A stretch of DNA of 64,000 nucleotides from Stenotrophomonas maltophilia D457 (GCF_000284595.1 NC_017671.1:4125001-4189000), one strand, 5' to 3'; shown: positions 27,672 through 36,558, numbered from the stretch's first letter. Notes: generated from the sequence alone by a model not told the origin. Program-made: numbers and translations.

Positions 27672-28307
27672 ATGCGCTCCATCCGTATCCTGAGTCTCGC
27701 CCTGCTGACCTCCGCCGCCTTCGCGCCGGCCGCTTTCGCCCAGGACAGCAGCACCACCGATACCGCTTCGGGCAAGCATTTTGCCGTTGTTGGCGGCATC
27801 TCGCTGCTGGAGCCGAAGAACGACCCGATCACCGGCGTGAAGAAGACCGACGGTGGCCCGGCGCCGACCGTCAGCTTCAGCTACTACATCAACGACAACT
27901 GGGCCGTTGAGCTGTGGGGCGCTGCCGACAAGTTCGACAACAAGTTCAAGGGCCCGAACAACGCCCGCCTGGGTTCGGTCGAGCAGCAGCCGGTCGCGCT
28001 GAGCGGCCAGTACCACTTCGGCCAGGCTGACAACGTGTTCCGCCCGTTCGTGGGCGTGGGCTACTACCAGTCGAGCTTCAGCAACGAGAAGCTGGGCAAC
28101 GGCGCTGACACCGACATCCGCTTCAAGGATGCCAAGGGCGTGATCGGCACCGTCGGCGTCGACATGAACATCAACTCCACCTGGTTCGCCCGCGCTGACG
28201 CCCGCTACATGCGCGCCCGCCCGGACATCAAGGTCGGCGGCGAGAAGATCGGCGAAGCCAAGATGGATCCGTGGACCGTCGGCTTCGGCATCGGCGCCCG
28301 CTTCTGA
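27672..28307 (+). CDS. ompW: OmpW-family outer-membrane protein
   Basis: A 211-residue eight-stranded barrel protein. The signal peptide is MRSIRILSLALLTSAAFAPAAFA. The mature part shows OmpW hallmarks: PTVSFSYYINDNWAVELWGA, FRPFVGVGYYQSSF and NSTWFARADARYM, ending WTVGFGIGARF with a terminal Phe. AGGAG precedes the ATG. OmpW-type barrels allow passage of small hydrophobic compounds; a specific substrate is not inferable. It is followed by a terminator and a SMAG element. Confidence 0.92.
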   Translation: MRSIRILSLALLTSAAFAPAAFAQDSSTTDTASGKHFAVVGGISLLEPKNDPITGVKKTDGGPAPTVSFSYYINDNWAVELWGAADKFDNKFKGPNNARLGSVEQQPVALSGQYHFGQADNVFRPFVGVGYYQSSFSNEKLGNGADTDIRFKDAKGVIGTVGVDMNINSTWFARADARYMRARPDIKVGGEKIGEAKMDPWTVGFGIGARF

Positions 28308-28338
28308 TCCAGGCAGCACCTGCTTCACTGATGCAACG

Positions 28339-28369
28339 CGACGGGCCCTTCGGGGCCCGTCGTCGTTTC
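28339..28369 (+). terminator. Intrinsic terminator after ompW
   Basis: A perfect 10-bp stem CGACGGGCCC/GGGCCCGTCG with a TTCG tetraloop is followed by TCGTTT. It lies about 30 bp after the ompW stop. Confidence 0.8.
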
Positions 28370-28388
28370 CGTCACCCGCGTTCCGCGT

Positions 28389-28531
28389 GTAGAGCCGAGC
28401 CCATGCTCGGCTGCTTTTTTGTAGAGTCGAGCCAAGCCCCCTATCCCGAGTCGAGCGGCGGGCTCCGCGCGCATTGCGATGCTTTACGTTCAATGGCGCC
28501 CACGGTCAAGGGTGGCGCGGCTCGGCTCTAC
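28389..28531. repeat. SMAG (GTAG) repeats between ompW and glpD
   Basis: GTAGAGCCGAGCCCATGCTC opens a stem-loop at 28389 followed by a T run (a second possible terminator). A degenerate copy starts with GTAGAGTCGAGC at 28421. A reverse copy ends GCTCGGCTCTAC at 28531. This forms the usual inverted SMAG arrangement and fills most of the 246-bp gap. Confidence 0.8.
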
Positions 28532-28553
28532 AGGCACAGGACGCGGAGACACG

Positions 28554-30059
28554 ATGGACGACGTCGACCTGCTGGTGATCGGTGGCGGCATCAATGGCGC
28601 CGGCATCGCCCGTGACGCCAGCGGTCGCGGCCTGCGCGCGCTGCTGTGCGAACAGCATGACCTGGCCGCGCACACCTCCAGCGCCAGCAGCAAGCTGATC
28701 CACGGCGGCCTGCGCTACCTGGAGCAGGGCGAGTTCGGGCTGGTGCGCAAGGCGCTGGGCGAACGCGAGGTGGTGCGCCGGCAGGCGCCCCATCTGGTCC
28801 ATCCGCTGCGCTTCGTCCTGCCGTGGGAACCGCACCTGCGCCCACGCTGGATGCTGCGCGCGGGGCTGTGGCTGTACGACCATCTGGGCCGGCGCAGCCC
28901 CGCCTTCCCCGCGTCACGCGCACTGGAACTGCAGCACGATCCGCTCGGCCAGTGGCTCTCCCCGGCGCTGCGGCAGGCCTTCAGCTACGCCGATGCGCAG
29001 GTCGATGACGCGCGGCTGGTACTGCTCAACGCCCTGGATGCCGCGCAGCGGGGCGCACAAGTGCAGGTGCGCAGCCGCTGCATCGACCTGCACCCCGTGC
29101 AGGGCCGGTGGCGGGCCGTTCTGGAATCCGCCGATGGCCAGCGGCACCCCGTGAATGCCCGCGCCGTGGTCAATGCGGCGGGCCCGTGGGCCGGGGGCCT
29201 GCTGGAACGGATGCAGACGCGCAGCGGCGCCCCTGCGCTGCGCCTGGTGCAGGGCAGCCACATCGTGCTGCGCAGGCCCTGGCCCGATGACAGCGCCTGC
29301 CTGCTGCAGCAGCCCGACGGGCGGGTGGTGTTCCTGCTGCCTTTCTCCCACGACCACCTGCTGGTGGGCACCACCGATACCGACTATCGCGGTGACCCGG
29401 CGCGCTGCAGCGTGCTGCCTTCCGAGGTGACCTACCTGTGCGAAGCGGCCAATCGCTACCTGCGTGACCCCATCGCCCCGGACGAGGTGGTCTGGGCGTT
29501 CGCCGGTGTCCGTCCATTGCTGGCCGACCCGGATCCGCGCGCAGCGCAGCTGAGCCGCGACTACCGCCTGCAGGTGCAGGTGGACCCGGCACCGGCGCTG
29601 CATGTACTGGGCGGCAAGCTGACCACCTACCGGGTGCTGGCCGAGGAGGCACTGGACCTGCTGCGCCCTGCCCTGCCACAGATGGGACCGGCCTGGACGG
29701 CGCGCGGAGACCCGCTGCCGGGCAGCGACTGGGGCGACGCCGCACAGGCGTGCTCGCGCCTGCTGGCGCTGGCACCGTGGTTGCCCGCAGGTATCGCGCG
29801 ACGCTGGGCCGGGGCCTATGGCAGTCGCAGCGCGGAACTGCTGCAGGGTGTACACGGCCTGCACGATCTGGGCGAGGACTTCGGCGGTGGCCTGCATGCA
29901 CGCGAGGTGGACTTCCTGCGCGAACGCGAGTGGGCGTGTGACACCGACGATATCCTGTGGCGCCGGAGCAAGCTGGGGTTGCGCCTGGATGCTGCGCAGG
30001 TGGCACGGCTGCAGGCATGGATGGAGGGTCGGATCCCTTTCCCACGGAAAGGGCTCTGA
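28554..30059 (+). CDS. glpD: Glycerol-3-phosphate dehydrogenase (aerobic, FAD)
   Basis: GlpD oxidises sn-glycerol-3-phosphate to dihydroxyacetone phosphate at the inner membrane and feeds electrons to quinone. The 501-residue protein begins MDDVDLLVIGGGINGAGIARDASGRG (FAD fold), with SSASSKLIHGGLRYLE and LPFSHDHLLVGTTDTDY typical of the family. ATG 28554 was chosen because it places the FAD motif at the N-terminus. The last codons (RIPFPRKGL-stop) are encoded inside a hairpin repeat related to the one at 36462, so the C-terminus appears to have been remodelled by the repeat. Confidence 0.95.
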   Translation: MDDVDLLVIGGGINGAGIARDASGRGLRALLCEQHDLAAHTSSASSKLIHGGLRYLEQGEFGLVRKALGEREVVRRQAPHLVHPLRFVLPWEPHLRPRWMLRAGLWLYDHLGRRSPAFPASRALELQHDPLGQWLSPALRQAFSYADAQVDDARLVLLNALDAAQRGAQVQVRSRCIDLHPVQGRWRAVLESADGQRHPVNARAVVNAAGPWAGGLLERMQTRSGAPALRLVQGSHIVLRRPWPDDSACLLQQPDGRVVFLLPFSHDHLLVGTTDTDYRGDPARCSVLPSEVTYLCEAANRYLRDPIAPDEVVWAFAGVRPLLADPDPRAAQLSRDYRLQVQVDPAPALHVLGGKLTTYRVLAEEALDLLRPALPQMGPAWTARGDPLPGSDWGDAAQACSRLLALAPWLPAGIARRWAGAYGSRSAELLQGVHGLHDLGEDFGGGLHAREVDFLREREWACDTDDILWRRSKLGLRLDAAQVARLQAWMEGRIPFPRKGL

Positions 30060-30062
30060 CCC
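30026..30062. repeat. Hairpin repeat overlapping the glpD stop codon
   Basis: GGGTCGGATCCCTTTCC and its near-complement GGAAAGGGCTCTGACCC flank a 3-nt loop. The TGA stop of glpD (30057-30059) is within the right arm. The same repeat, with perfect arms, is found at 36462-36502. Confidence 0.85.
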
Positions 30063-30164
30063 CCGTGATGCCACGTGTGCCAACCCAGGTTGGCAGCTAC
30101 CAGGGCAGCCGCGCGCGAAGCGATCGATGCATTAGGATTTCCCCATCGCCATTGGAGACGCTGC

Positions 30165-31664
30165 ATGACGCCCCGCTACGTGCTGGCCATCGACCAGGGC
30201 ACCACCAGCTCGCGCGCGATCCTGTTCGACCGCGCCGGCGATATCGTCGGCAGCGCGCAGCGCGAGTTCGCGCAGATCTTCCCGCAGCCCGGCTGGGTCG
30301 AGCATGACCCCCGTGAGATCCTTACCAGCGTCTATGCCACATTGACCGAACTGCTCAGCCGCGGGCAGATCGACCCACGCCATATCGCCGCGCTGGGCAT
30401 CACCAACCAGCGCGAAACCACCGTGGTCTGGGACCGTGCCACCGGCCAGCCGATCCACAACGCCATCGTCTGGCAATCGCGGCAGAGCCACGCCATCTGC
30501 GAGCGGCTGAAATCGGAGGGGCATGAAGCACTGATCCGCGAGCGGACCGGGCTGCTGATCGACGCCTATTTCTCCGCGACCAAGGTGCGCTGGATCCTCG
30601 ACCACGTGGATGGTGCGCAGCAGCGCGCCGAACGTGGTGAGCTGCTGTTCGGCACCATCGACAGCTGGCTGGTGTGGAACCTCAGCGGTGGCCAGGCACA
30701 TGTGACTGACTACAGCAATGCGGCACGCACGCTGCTGTTCAACATCCACACGCTGGACTGGGATGACGACCTGCTGGCCCTGCTCGACATTCCGCGCGCG
30801 ATGCTGCCGCAGGTGCGCGACTCCAGCGCGGTGTACGCACACACCCGGCCGCAGTTCTTCTTCGACCACCCGATCCCCATCGCCGGCATCGCCGGTGACC
30901 AGCAGGCGGCGCTGTTCGGCCAGGCTTGTTTCCAGCCGGGCATGGTCAAGAACACCTATGGCACCGGTTGCTTCATGTTGATGCACACCGGCGCGCAGGC
31001 GGTGCGGTCGCGCAACGGCCTGCTGACCACCATTGCCTGGGGCCTGGACGGGCGCGTGGAGTACGCGCTGGAGGGTTCGATCTTCATCGCCGGCTCGGTG
31101 GTGCAGTGGCTGCGCGATGGACTACGCATGATCGAACGCGCCAGCGACAGCCAGGCGCTGGCTGCGCAGGTGCCCGACAGTGGCGGCGCCTACCTGGTGC
31201 CGGCGTTCGTCGGCCTCGGCGCGCCCTATTGGCGCAGTGATGTGCGCGGTGCGATGTTCGGCCTGACCCGTGGCACCCGCAAGGCGCACTTCGTGCGCGC
31301 CGCGCTGGAAGCGATGGCCTACCAGACCCGCGATGTACTCGATGCGATGCAGTCCGATGCGGGTATCGCGCTGACCGAGCTGCGCGCTGATGGCGGTGCG
31401 ATCGGCAACGACTTCCTGGCCGGTTTCCAGGCCGACATTCTCGGTGTGCCGCTGCTGCGGCCGCGACTGACCGAGACCACCGCGCTGGGTGCGGCCTATC
31501 TGGCCGGCCTGGCAGTGGGGTTCTGGAACAGCCGCGAACAGATCGCCGCGCAATGGGGCCTGGACCGGCGCTTCGAGCCACGGATGGAGGTGGCCCGGCG
31601 CGAGAAACTGTATGCGGGATGGCAGCAGGCGGTGGCCGCGACCCTCGCCTTCCACGTCGATTGA
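30165..31664 (+). CDS. glpK: Glycerol kinase
   Basis: GlpK phosphorylates glycerol with ATP to give the substrate of GlpD. The 499-residue FGGY-family protein starts MTPRYVLAIDQGTTSSRAILFD (phosphate-binding loop). It has NQRETTVVWDRATGQP, PIAGIAGDQQAALFGQ, NTYGTGCFMLMHTG and DGGAIGNDFLAGFQAD. GGAG lies upstream of the ATG. It is 105 bp after glpD. No glpF facilitator or glpR repressor is adjacent, unlike many glp loci, so glycerol entry and regulation must be encoded elsewhere. Confidence 0.96.
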   Translation: MTPRYVLAIDQGTTSSRAILFDRAGDIVGSAQREFAQIFPQPGWVEHDPREILTSVYATLTELLSRGQIDPRHIAALGITNQRETTVVWDRATGQPIHNAIVWQSRQSHAICERLKSEGHEALIRERTGLLIDAYFSATKVRWILDHVDGAQQRAERGELLFGTIDSWLVWNLSGGQAHVTDYSNAARTLLFNIHTLDWDDDLLALLDIPRAMLPQVRDSSAVYAHTRPQFFFDHPIPIAGIAGDQQAALFGQACFQPGMVKNTYGTGCFMLMHTGAQAVRSRNGLLTTIAWGLDGRVEYALEGSIFIAGSVVQWLRDGLRMIERASDSQALAAQVPDSGGAYLVPAFVGLGAPYWRSDVRGAMFGLTRGTRKAHFVRAALEAMAYQTRDVLDAMQSDAGIALTELRADGGAIGNDFLAGFQADILGVPLLRPRLTETTALGAAYLAGLAVGFWNSREQIAAQWGLDRRFEPRMEVARREKLYAGWQQAVAATLAFHVD

Positions 31665-31706
31665 AACGGCAATGCCCTGCCCTGCTGCGGCACGTGGAGT
31701 GACACT

Positions 31707-31781
31707 GTAGAGCCGAGCCATGCTCGGCTGCTGCTGGCGGGATACCGCAAAAAGCAGAGCCGAGCATAGGCTCGGCTCTAC
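31707..31781. repeat. SMAG (GTAG) inverted pair
   Basis: GTAGAGCCGAGCCATGCTCG (31707 onward) and a reverse copy ending in GGCTCGGCTCTAC at 31781 face each other. They fill the gap between the converging glpK and metQ genes and may act as a bidirectional transcription stop. Confidence 0.85.
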
Positions 31782-31800
31782 AGGCGAATGGGCGCTGGCG

Positions 31801-32595
31801 TCAGAACGCCGGCAGCACCGCGCCCTTGTACTTGGTCTCGATGAACGCCTTCACCTGCGGGCTGGTCAGGGCCTTGGCCAGCTTCTGCACGCGGGCGTCG
31901 TCCTTGTTGTCCGGGCGCGCGACCAGGAAATTCACGTACGGCGAGTCCTTGCTCTCGATCGCCAGCGCATCCTGGGTCGGGTTGAGGCCTGCGTCCAGCG
32001 CGTAGTTGGTATTGATCAGGGCCAGGTCGACCTGGTCCAGCACGCGCGGCAGCATCGCCGAGTCGAGCTCGCGGAACTTCAGGTTCTTCGGATTGGCGAT
32101 GATGTCGCGCTGGGTCGCCAGTGCGTTGGTCGGGTCCTTCAGCTCGATCACGCCGGCCTTGTGCAGCAGGATCAGCGCGCGGCTGTTGTTGCTCGGGTCG
32201 TTCGGGATCACCACGTCGGCGCCTTCGCGCAGCTCGGCCAGCGACTTGACCTTGCGCGAGTACGCACCGAACGGCTCGATGTGCACGCCGATCACCTTCA
32301 CCAGGTCGGTCTTGCGGTCGCGGTTGTAGGCATCCAGGTAGGGCTCGGTCTGGAAGTAGTTCGCATCCACCTGCTTCTGCACCAGCTGGTCGTTGGGCTG
32401 CACGTAGTCATTGAACACCCGCACGTCCAGGTCCACGCCTTCCTGCTTGAGGATCGGCTTGACCACCTCGAGGATCTCGGCATGCGGCACGGCCGTGGCG
32501 GCCACCACCAGCTTCTGCGAGGGCTCGCCGGACTTGCCGCAGGCGGTCAGGGCCAGCGCAGCGGCGAGCAGGGGCAGCAACAGGGTCTTTTTCAT
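31801..32595 (-). CDS. metQ: MetQ-type substrate-binding lipoprotein
   Basis: A 264-residue NlpA/MetQ family lipoprotein that delivers methionine to an ABC importer. The lipobox LTAC places the acylated Cys at residue 19. Family motifs include VVAATAVPHAEILEVVKP, QKQVDANYFQTEPYLD, VVIPNDPSNNSRALILL and LALINTNYALDAG. The usual metN ATPase and metI permease genes are not next to it, so it is an orphan component here and must work with a transporter encoded elsewhere. Confidence 0.92.
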   Translation of the reverse strand: MKKTLLLPLLAAALALTACGKSGEPSQKLVVAATAVPHAEILEVVKPILKQEGVDLDVRVFNDYVQPNDQLVQKQVDANYFQTEPYLDAYNRDRKTDLVKVIGVHIEPFGAYSRKVKSLAELREGADVVIPNDPSNNSRALILLHKAGVIELKDPTNALATQRDIIANPKNLKFRELDSAMLPRVLDQVDLALINTNYALDAGLNPTQDALAIESKDSPYVNFLVARPDNKDDARVQKLAKALTSPQVKAFIETKYKGAVLPAF

Positions 32596-32620
32596 GGGGG
32601 ATTGAATTCTCGGGGGAGTG

Positions 32621-33592
32621 TCAGGAGTTTTCGTAGTTGCTCAGGGCCAGCTCAAGCAACGCCTTGGCCTGCTCGCGCAGCATCATGGGCTCGACGATCT
32701 CGGCATCCGAGCCGTAATGCAGCACATCCATCAGCAGCTCGCGCGAGACGCTGTACGGCACCTTCAGCTCATAGCGGCCGTCGGCCAGGAAGCGGCCCTG
32801 CTGCTTGGAATGCCAGTGCTCGTCGGCCACCCAGCGCGCGGCCTTGGCGCTGAACAGGATGGTCGCCCAGCCCTTCGGCGCGCCAGAGAAGATGCCGTAG
32901 CTGGCGCCGAGCTGCTCGTCCAGCTCGCTGTCGGCGACGTCGCGCGCGGTGCTGTCGACCACCCGCGCCTTGTGGATGCGGTCGACCGCGAAACTGCGCA
33001 GGGCGTCGCGGTCATGGTCCCAGGCATCCAGGTACCAGTTGTCGCGATAGTGGGTCAGGCGCTGCGGCGAGACGGTGCGCTTGGTCGGCTCGTCGGTGGA
33101 ACGGGCACGGTACTCGAACGCCAGCTGGCGGCGCTCCAGCACGGCCGATGCGACGCTGCGGAAGCTGCCTTCGTCAAACTTGCGGCCACGGTGCGGAATC
33201 ACCCGCACGCGGTCGACCGGCCAGCTGGACACGCCGGCCTGGGCCGCCAGCAGGCTCTCGATGCGTTGCTGCAGCGGTGCCAGCACCGACGACAGCACAC
33301 CACCGCCGGTCCGCGCCAGCAGGTGCTGCGAGGCCAGCAGGGCATGCAGCTCCTCCGAGCTGAGCCACAGGCCGGGCAGCTCGAAACGGTCGCTCTCGTC
33401 AGCCTGGTAGCGGAAGCCCGCCTCGCCGTCGCCCTCGATCGGTGCCATCAGCGCATCGCGCAGGAAGGCCAGGTCGCGGTAGACGGTGGCGCGGGAACAA
33501 CCGAGCTTGTCCTGCAGGGTCGCCACCGTCACCGGATAGCGCGCGGACTTGAGCAGACGATGCAGGGCGGTGATGCGTTCGTATCGGTCCAT
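32621..33592 (-). CDS. YafY/WYL-domain transcriptional regulator
   Basis: A 323-residue regulator: N-terminal HTH_11 helix-turn-helix (MDRYERITALHRLLKSARYPVTVATLQDKLGCSRATVYRDLAFL), then a WYL domain (about 140-220, with LTHYRDNWYLDAWDHDRDALRSFAVDRIHKA) and a WCX-like C-terminal domain. WYL proteins often bind nucleic-acid-derived ligands; the target here is unknown. It sits 25 bp upstream of metQ in the same direction and is divergent from a lipoprotein gene, with 81 bp between the starts. The upstream in-frame extension was rejected because it covers the divergent gene. Confidence 0.9.
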   Translation of the reverse strand: MDRYERITALHRLLKSARYPVTVATLQDKLGCSRATVYRDLAFLRDALMAPIEGDGEAGFRYQADESDRFELPGLWLSSEELHALLASQHLLARTGGGVLSSVLAPLQQRIESLLAAQAGVSSWPVDRVRVIPHRGRKFDEGSFRSVASAVLERRQLAFEYRARSTDEPTKRTVSPQRLTHYRDNWYLDAWDHDRDALRSFAVDRIHKARVVDSTARDVADSELDEQLGASYGIFSGAPKGWATILFSAKAARWVADEHWHSKQQGRFLADGRYELKVPYSVSRELLMDVLHYGSDAEIVEPMMLREQAKALLELALSNYENS

Positions 33593-33673
33593 ACCCCCGA
33601 TTATGTCCGAGTCGCGGGTCTTGTGTGGGACGTTTGGGCTATCGTGGTCGCCCCCACCCCCATGGAATGCCCG

Positions 33674-34276
33674 ATGCGCCGGTTGCCTGCCCTGTCCCTG
33701 CTGGCCTGCCTGCTGCTGGCCGCCTGCGATCGCGCGCCGGCGCCGGCCGGCGCCGAGCCCCCGGTACCCGTCGCCGATCCGACGCAGGCGGTGCTGCGCG
33801 CCAGCCAGCGTTTCGCGGCCCTGCGCAGCTTCCACGCCGAACTGGAGGTGCTGGGCGCGCCGCAGCCGGCACGCAGCGCCATGGACTTCGTCGCGCCCGA
33901 TCGTTTCCGGGTGGAGACGCCGGCGGGGCCGCAGACCATCATCGGCGACACCATGTTCCTGCAGGCCGACGGCGCGATCCGCCAGGTGCCGACCCCGCCC
34001 GGCCTGCTCGAGCAATGGCGCAACCCGCTGCCCGCCGATGCCCTGCCCGCCGAACTGAAGGCCGAAGATCTCGGCAGCCAGTCGCTGGACGGGGTGCAGA
34101 CCCGGCACTACCGGCTGCGCGGCACCCAGCCCGGGGAACGCCTGGAGTACTGGGTGGATGCCCAGGGCCTGCCACGCCAGATCGTACGCAGCGGCAGCAG
34201 CAATGGCCGCAGCTTCCAGCTGCGCCTGCGCTATTCGCGCTTCAACGACCCTGAGGTGCGCGTCGATCTGCCCTGA
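33674..34276 (+). CDS. Lipoprotein with LolA/DUF2092-like fold
   Basis: A 200-residue predicted lipoprotein: signal MRRLPALSLLACLLLAAC gives an acylated Cys18. The rest is rich in beta strands (ASQRFAALRSFHAELEVL, DRFRVETPAGPQTIIGDTMFLQ, RLEYWVDAQGLPRQIVRS), the pattern of half-barrel lipid-binding or outer-membrane carrier proteins of the LolA/LppX/DUF2092 type. An ATG four codons upstream is possible but places charged residues before the signal. Function unknown; the divergent WYL regulator could control it. Confidence 0.8.
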   Translation: MRRLPALSLLACLLLAACDRAPAPAGAEPPVPVADPTQAVLRASQRFAALRSFHAELEVLGAPQPARSAMDFVAPDRFRVETPAGPQTIIGDTMFLQADGAIRQVPTPPGLLEQWRNPLPADALPAELKAEDLGSQSLDGVQTRHYRLRGTQPGERLEYWVDAQGLPRQIVRSGSSNGRSFQLRLRYSRFNDPEVRVDLP

Positions 34277-34382
34277 ATAGGCGACCGCGCCAACGTTCGC
34301 TGAAGCGCGCATTGGATCGATTCGGACCGCCATCACGCTTCCAGTATCATCACCGGCTGTCAACCGTTCCGGAGAAGCCTCG

Positions 34383-35159
34383 ATGTCCCTGCGCGTGTCC
34401 CTGCTGGTCCCCCTGCTGCTGTGTGCGCCGCTCGCATACGCACAGGATGCCTCCGAACTGGCGGCGATGTCCTCGCCGTGGAGCGGCAGCGGCGGCGAGC
34501 TCGGCTTTGCCTCGGCACGCGGCAACAGCAGCACCGAGAGCTTCAACGGCCGTCTGCGCCTGCGCTACACCGACGGTGACTGGGTGCACAGCATGGACCT
34601 GTTCGGCCTGCGCTCCAGCTCCAAGGTGACCGAAACCAACGACGACGGCACCACCACCCGCCGCAACAACACCACCGCCAACCGCTACACCGGCAGTGCC
34701 GGCAGCGCGCTGCAGCTGGGCGAACACCGCCAGCTGACCGCGACGGTGCGTACGGAACGCGACGACTTCGCCACCTACGACCGCCAGAGCTCGTTCGGTC
34801 TGGGTTACGGCACCCGCCTGTGGAACACCGAGCGCTTCTCGTTCGACGCGCAGATCGGCCCCGGTGTGCGCCGCACCCACAGCACCGAGGACGACCGCAC
34901 CCGCACCGGCCTGATCGGCCGTGGCCTGTTCGACATGAAGTATTCGCTGACTGACAACACCGACCTGGTCAACACGCTGCTGGTCGAATCCGGTTCGTAC
35001 AACACCTTCGGCCAGAACGACTTCGGTGTCTCGGTGAGCATGAACGAGCACCTGGCACTGAAGGCCGGCTGGCAGGCGCGCTACAACAGTGACGTGGCCG
35101 AGGACAAGCGCAAGACCGATACGCTGACCACGATGAACGTGGTCTACAAGTTCAAGTAA
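34383..35159 (+). CDS. DUF481-family outer-membrane protein
   Basis: A 258-residue protein with signal peptide MSLRVSLLVPLLLCAPLAYA. The mature sequence starts WSGSGGELGFASARGNSSTESFNGRLRLRY, the typical opening of DUF481 (YdiY-like) salt-induced outer-membrane proteins, and continues as alternating beta strands to a C-terminal NVVYKFK. The barrel probably sits in the outer membrane. A strong terminator follows directly. Confidence 0.9.
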   Translation: MSLRVSLLVPLLLCAPLAYAQDASELAAMSSPWSGSGGELGFASARGNSSTESFNGRLRLRYTDGDWVHSMDLFGLRSSSKVTETNDDGTTTRRNNTTANRYTGSAGSALQLGEHRQLTATVRTERDDFATYDRQSSFGLGYGTRLWNTERFSFDAQIGPGVRRTHSTEDDRTRTGLIGRGLFDMKYSLTDNTDLVNTLLVESGSYNTFGQNDFGVSVSMNEHLALKAGWQARYNSDVAEDKRKTDTLTTMNVVYKFK

Positions 35160-35162
35160 GCA

Positions 35163-35192
35163 GAACGGGCGCCCAGGGCGCCCGTTCTTCTT
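35163..35192 (+). terminator. Intrinsic terminator after the DUF481 gene
   Basis: GAACGGGCGC/GCGCCCGTTC forms a strong stem with CTTCTT after it, immediately beyond the stop codon. Confidence 0.8.
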
Positions 35193-35195
35193 CCG

Positions 35196-35266
35196 GTAGT
35201 GCCGGCCGCTGGCCGGCAACTGCATTCAACTGGGGCACGCGGTTGCCGGCCAGCGGCCGGCACTAC
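35196..35266. repeat. SMAG (GTAG) inverted pair
   Basis: GTAGTGCCGGCCGCTGGCCG (35196 onward) and its reverse copy, which ends CCGGCACTAC at 35266, are separated by 21 bp. The two copies are complementary over about 25 bp. They lie between the converging DUF481 gene and hemC. Confidence 0.9.
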
Positions 35267-35276
35267 CGGCGGTAGC

Positions 35277-36188
35277 TCAGACGTTCAGCAGTTCGCCGGC
35301 ACCGGCTTCCAGCAGCATCTTCGCCACGCGCTGGCCCAGCGCCTCCGGATCCCGGGCCGGTCCCACCGCCTCGGCGCGCACCGCACGACCATCGCTGGCA
35401 CTGCCGACCAGGCCCTGCAGGTGCAGGTCGTCGCCCTGCCACTGCGCGATGGCCGCCACCGGCACGTGGCAGCTGCCATGCAGCGCGCGGTTCATCGCCC
35501 GCTCGGCTTCCACGCAGGCGCGCGTAGCGGCGTCATCAAGCGTGGCGAACAGCGCCATCAGGCGCGTATTGCCACCGTCGCACTCCACCGCCACCGCGCC
35601 CTGCGCCGGTGCCGGCAGCCACTGCGGCGGCTGCAGGCGCGCGACGATGCGCCCGCCCAGGCCCAGGCGCTCCAGGCCGGCCACGGCCAGCACGATGGCG
35701 TCGTAGCCACCATTGTCGAGCTTGGCCAGGCGGGTGTTGACGTTGCCGCGCAGGTCCAGCAATTCCAGATCCGGGCGCAGCGCGCGCAGCTGGGCCTGGC
35801 GGCGCAGCGATGAGGTGCCGACCCGCGCACCGATCGGCAGCGCGTCCAGCGAGGCGTACAGGTTGGAGACGAAACCATCGGCTGGATCGTGGCGGGTCAG
35901 CATCGCCGGCAGCGCGAAGGGTTCGTCCAGTTCCATCGGCACATCCTTCAGCGAGTGCACGGCGCAGTCGGCCTCACCGCGCAGCATGGCCAGCTCCAGC
36001 TCCTTCAGGAACAGGCCCTTGCCACCGATGGCGGCCAGCGAGCGGTCGAGCACCTCGTCACCGCGGGTGCTCATCGGCACCAGTTCCACATGCAGCCCGG
36101 GATGGGCCTGGCGCAGGCGGTTGGCGACGTGTTCGCTTTGCCAGAGGGCGAGCGGGCTCTTGCGGGTGGCGATGCGGACGGTTTCCAT
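35277..36188 (-). CDS. hemC: Hydroxymethylbilane synthase (porphobilinogen deaminase)
   Basis: HemC joins four porphobilinogen molecules into hydroxymethylbilane in haem synthesis. The 303-residue protein has IATRKSPLALWQ, CAVHSLKDVP (catalytic Asp82), TSSLRRQAQL and RGNVNTRLAKL. The dipyrromethane cofactor attaches to Cys240 in LHGSCHVPV; many homologues have GGCQ there, but the Cys is kept. ATG 36188 was chosen because the upstream open frame enters a hairpin repeat. In Pseudomonas hemC lies beside algZR. Here the order is kept but 572 bp of repeats separate algR and hemC. Confidence 0.96.
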   Translation of the reverse strand: METVRIATRKSPLALWQSEHVANRLRQAHPGLHVELVPMSTRGDEVLDRSLAAIGGKGLFLKELELAMLRGEADCAVHSLKDVPMELDEPFALPAMLTRHDPADGFVSNLYASLDALPIGARVGTSSLRRQAQLRALRPDLELLDLRGNVNTRLAKLDNGGYDAIVLAVAGLERLGLGGRIVARLQPPQWLPAPAQGAVAVECDGGNTRLMALFATLDDAATRACVEAERAMNRALHGSCHVPVAAIAQWQGDDLHLQGLVGSASDGRAVRAEAVGPARDPEALGQRVAKMLLEAGAGELLNV

Positions 36189-36272
36189 CCGGTCATTATC
36201 GCGCCTTCGGCGCGGATACGGCCAACGGCGGAGCCCCTCGTGGCTGGTGCATCGGCTGGATCTATCGCGCTT

Positions 36273-36376
36273 GGCCGGGCGGGGTGGGTTCGCGGGGGAC
36301 GCCGTGAATCCGTCCGTGGAGGCTTGGCCGCGGCATCCATGCCGCGGACACCCCCGCGAACCCACCCCGCCCGGCC
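36273..36376. repeat. Large hairpin with 26-bp perfect arms and 52-nt core
   Basis: Arms at 36273-36298 and 36351-36376 are perfect complements over 26 bp. The core (36299-36350) starts ACGCCGTGAATCC and contains an inner palindrome CCGCGGCATCCATGCCGCGG. The core is homologous, in reverse orientation, to that of the hairpin at 36559-36666, but the arms are not. Confidence 0.9.
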
Positions 36377-36461
36377 TCTGACAGTTTCCGTGTGCGTCAG
36401 CCACGGAAGATCAAAAGAAAAGAAAAAAGAGCAGAAGCAAAAGCAACTGCCGAAGGCTTCC

Positions 36462-36502
36462 GGGGTCAGATCCCTTTTCCGCAGGAAAAGGGATCTGACC
36501 CC
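36462..36502. repeat. Perfect 19-bp hairpin repeat (GGGGTCAGATCCC type)
   Basis: GGGGTCAGATCCCTTTTCC is followed by the loop GCA and then its exact complement. It is the same repeat as at 30026-30062 at the glpD stop. Confidence 0.9.
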
Positions 36503-36558
36503 TCTTCCCCCACCCGATAACAACAATGCCTTTGCCGTCCGACGCGGGAAAAACGAGA

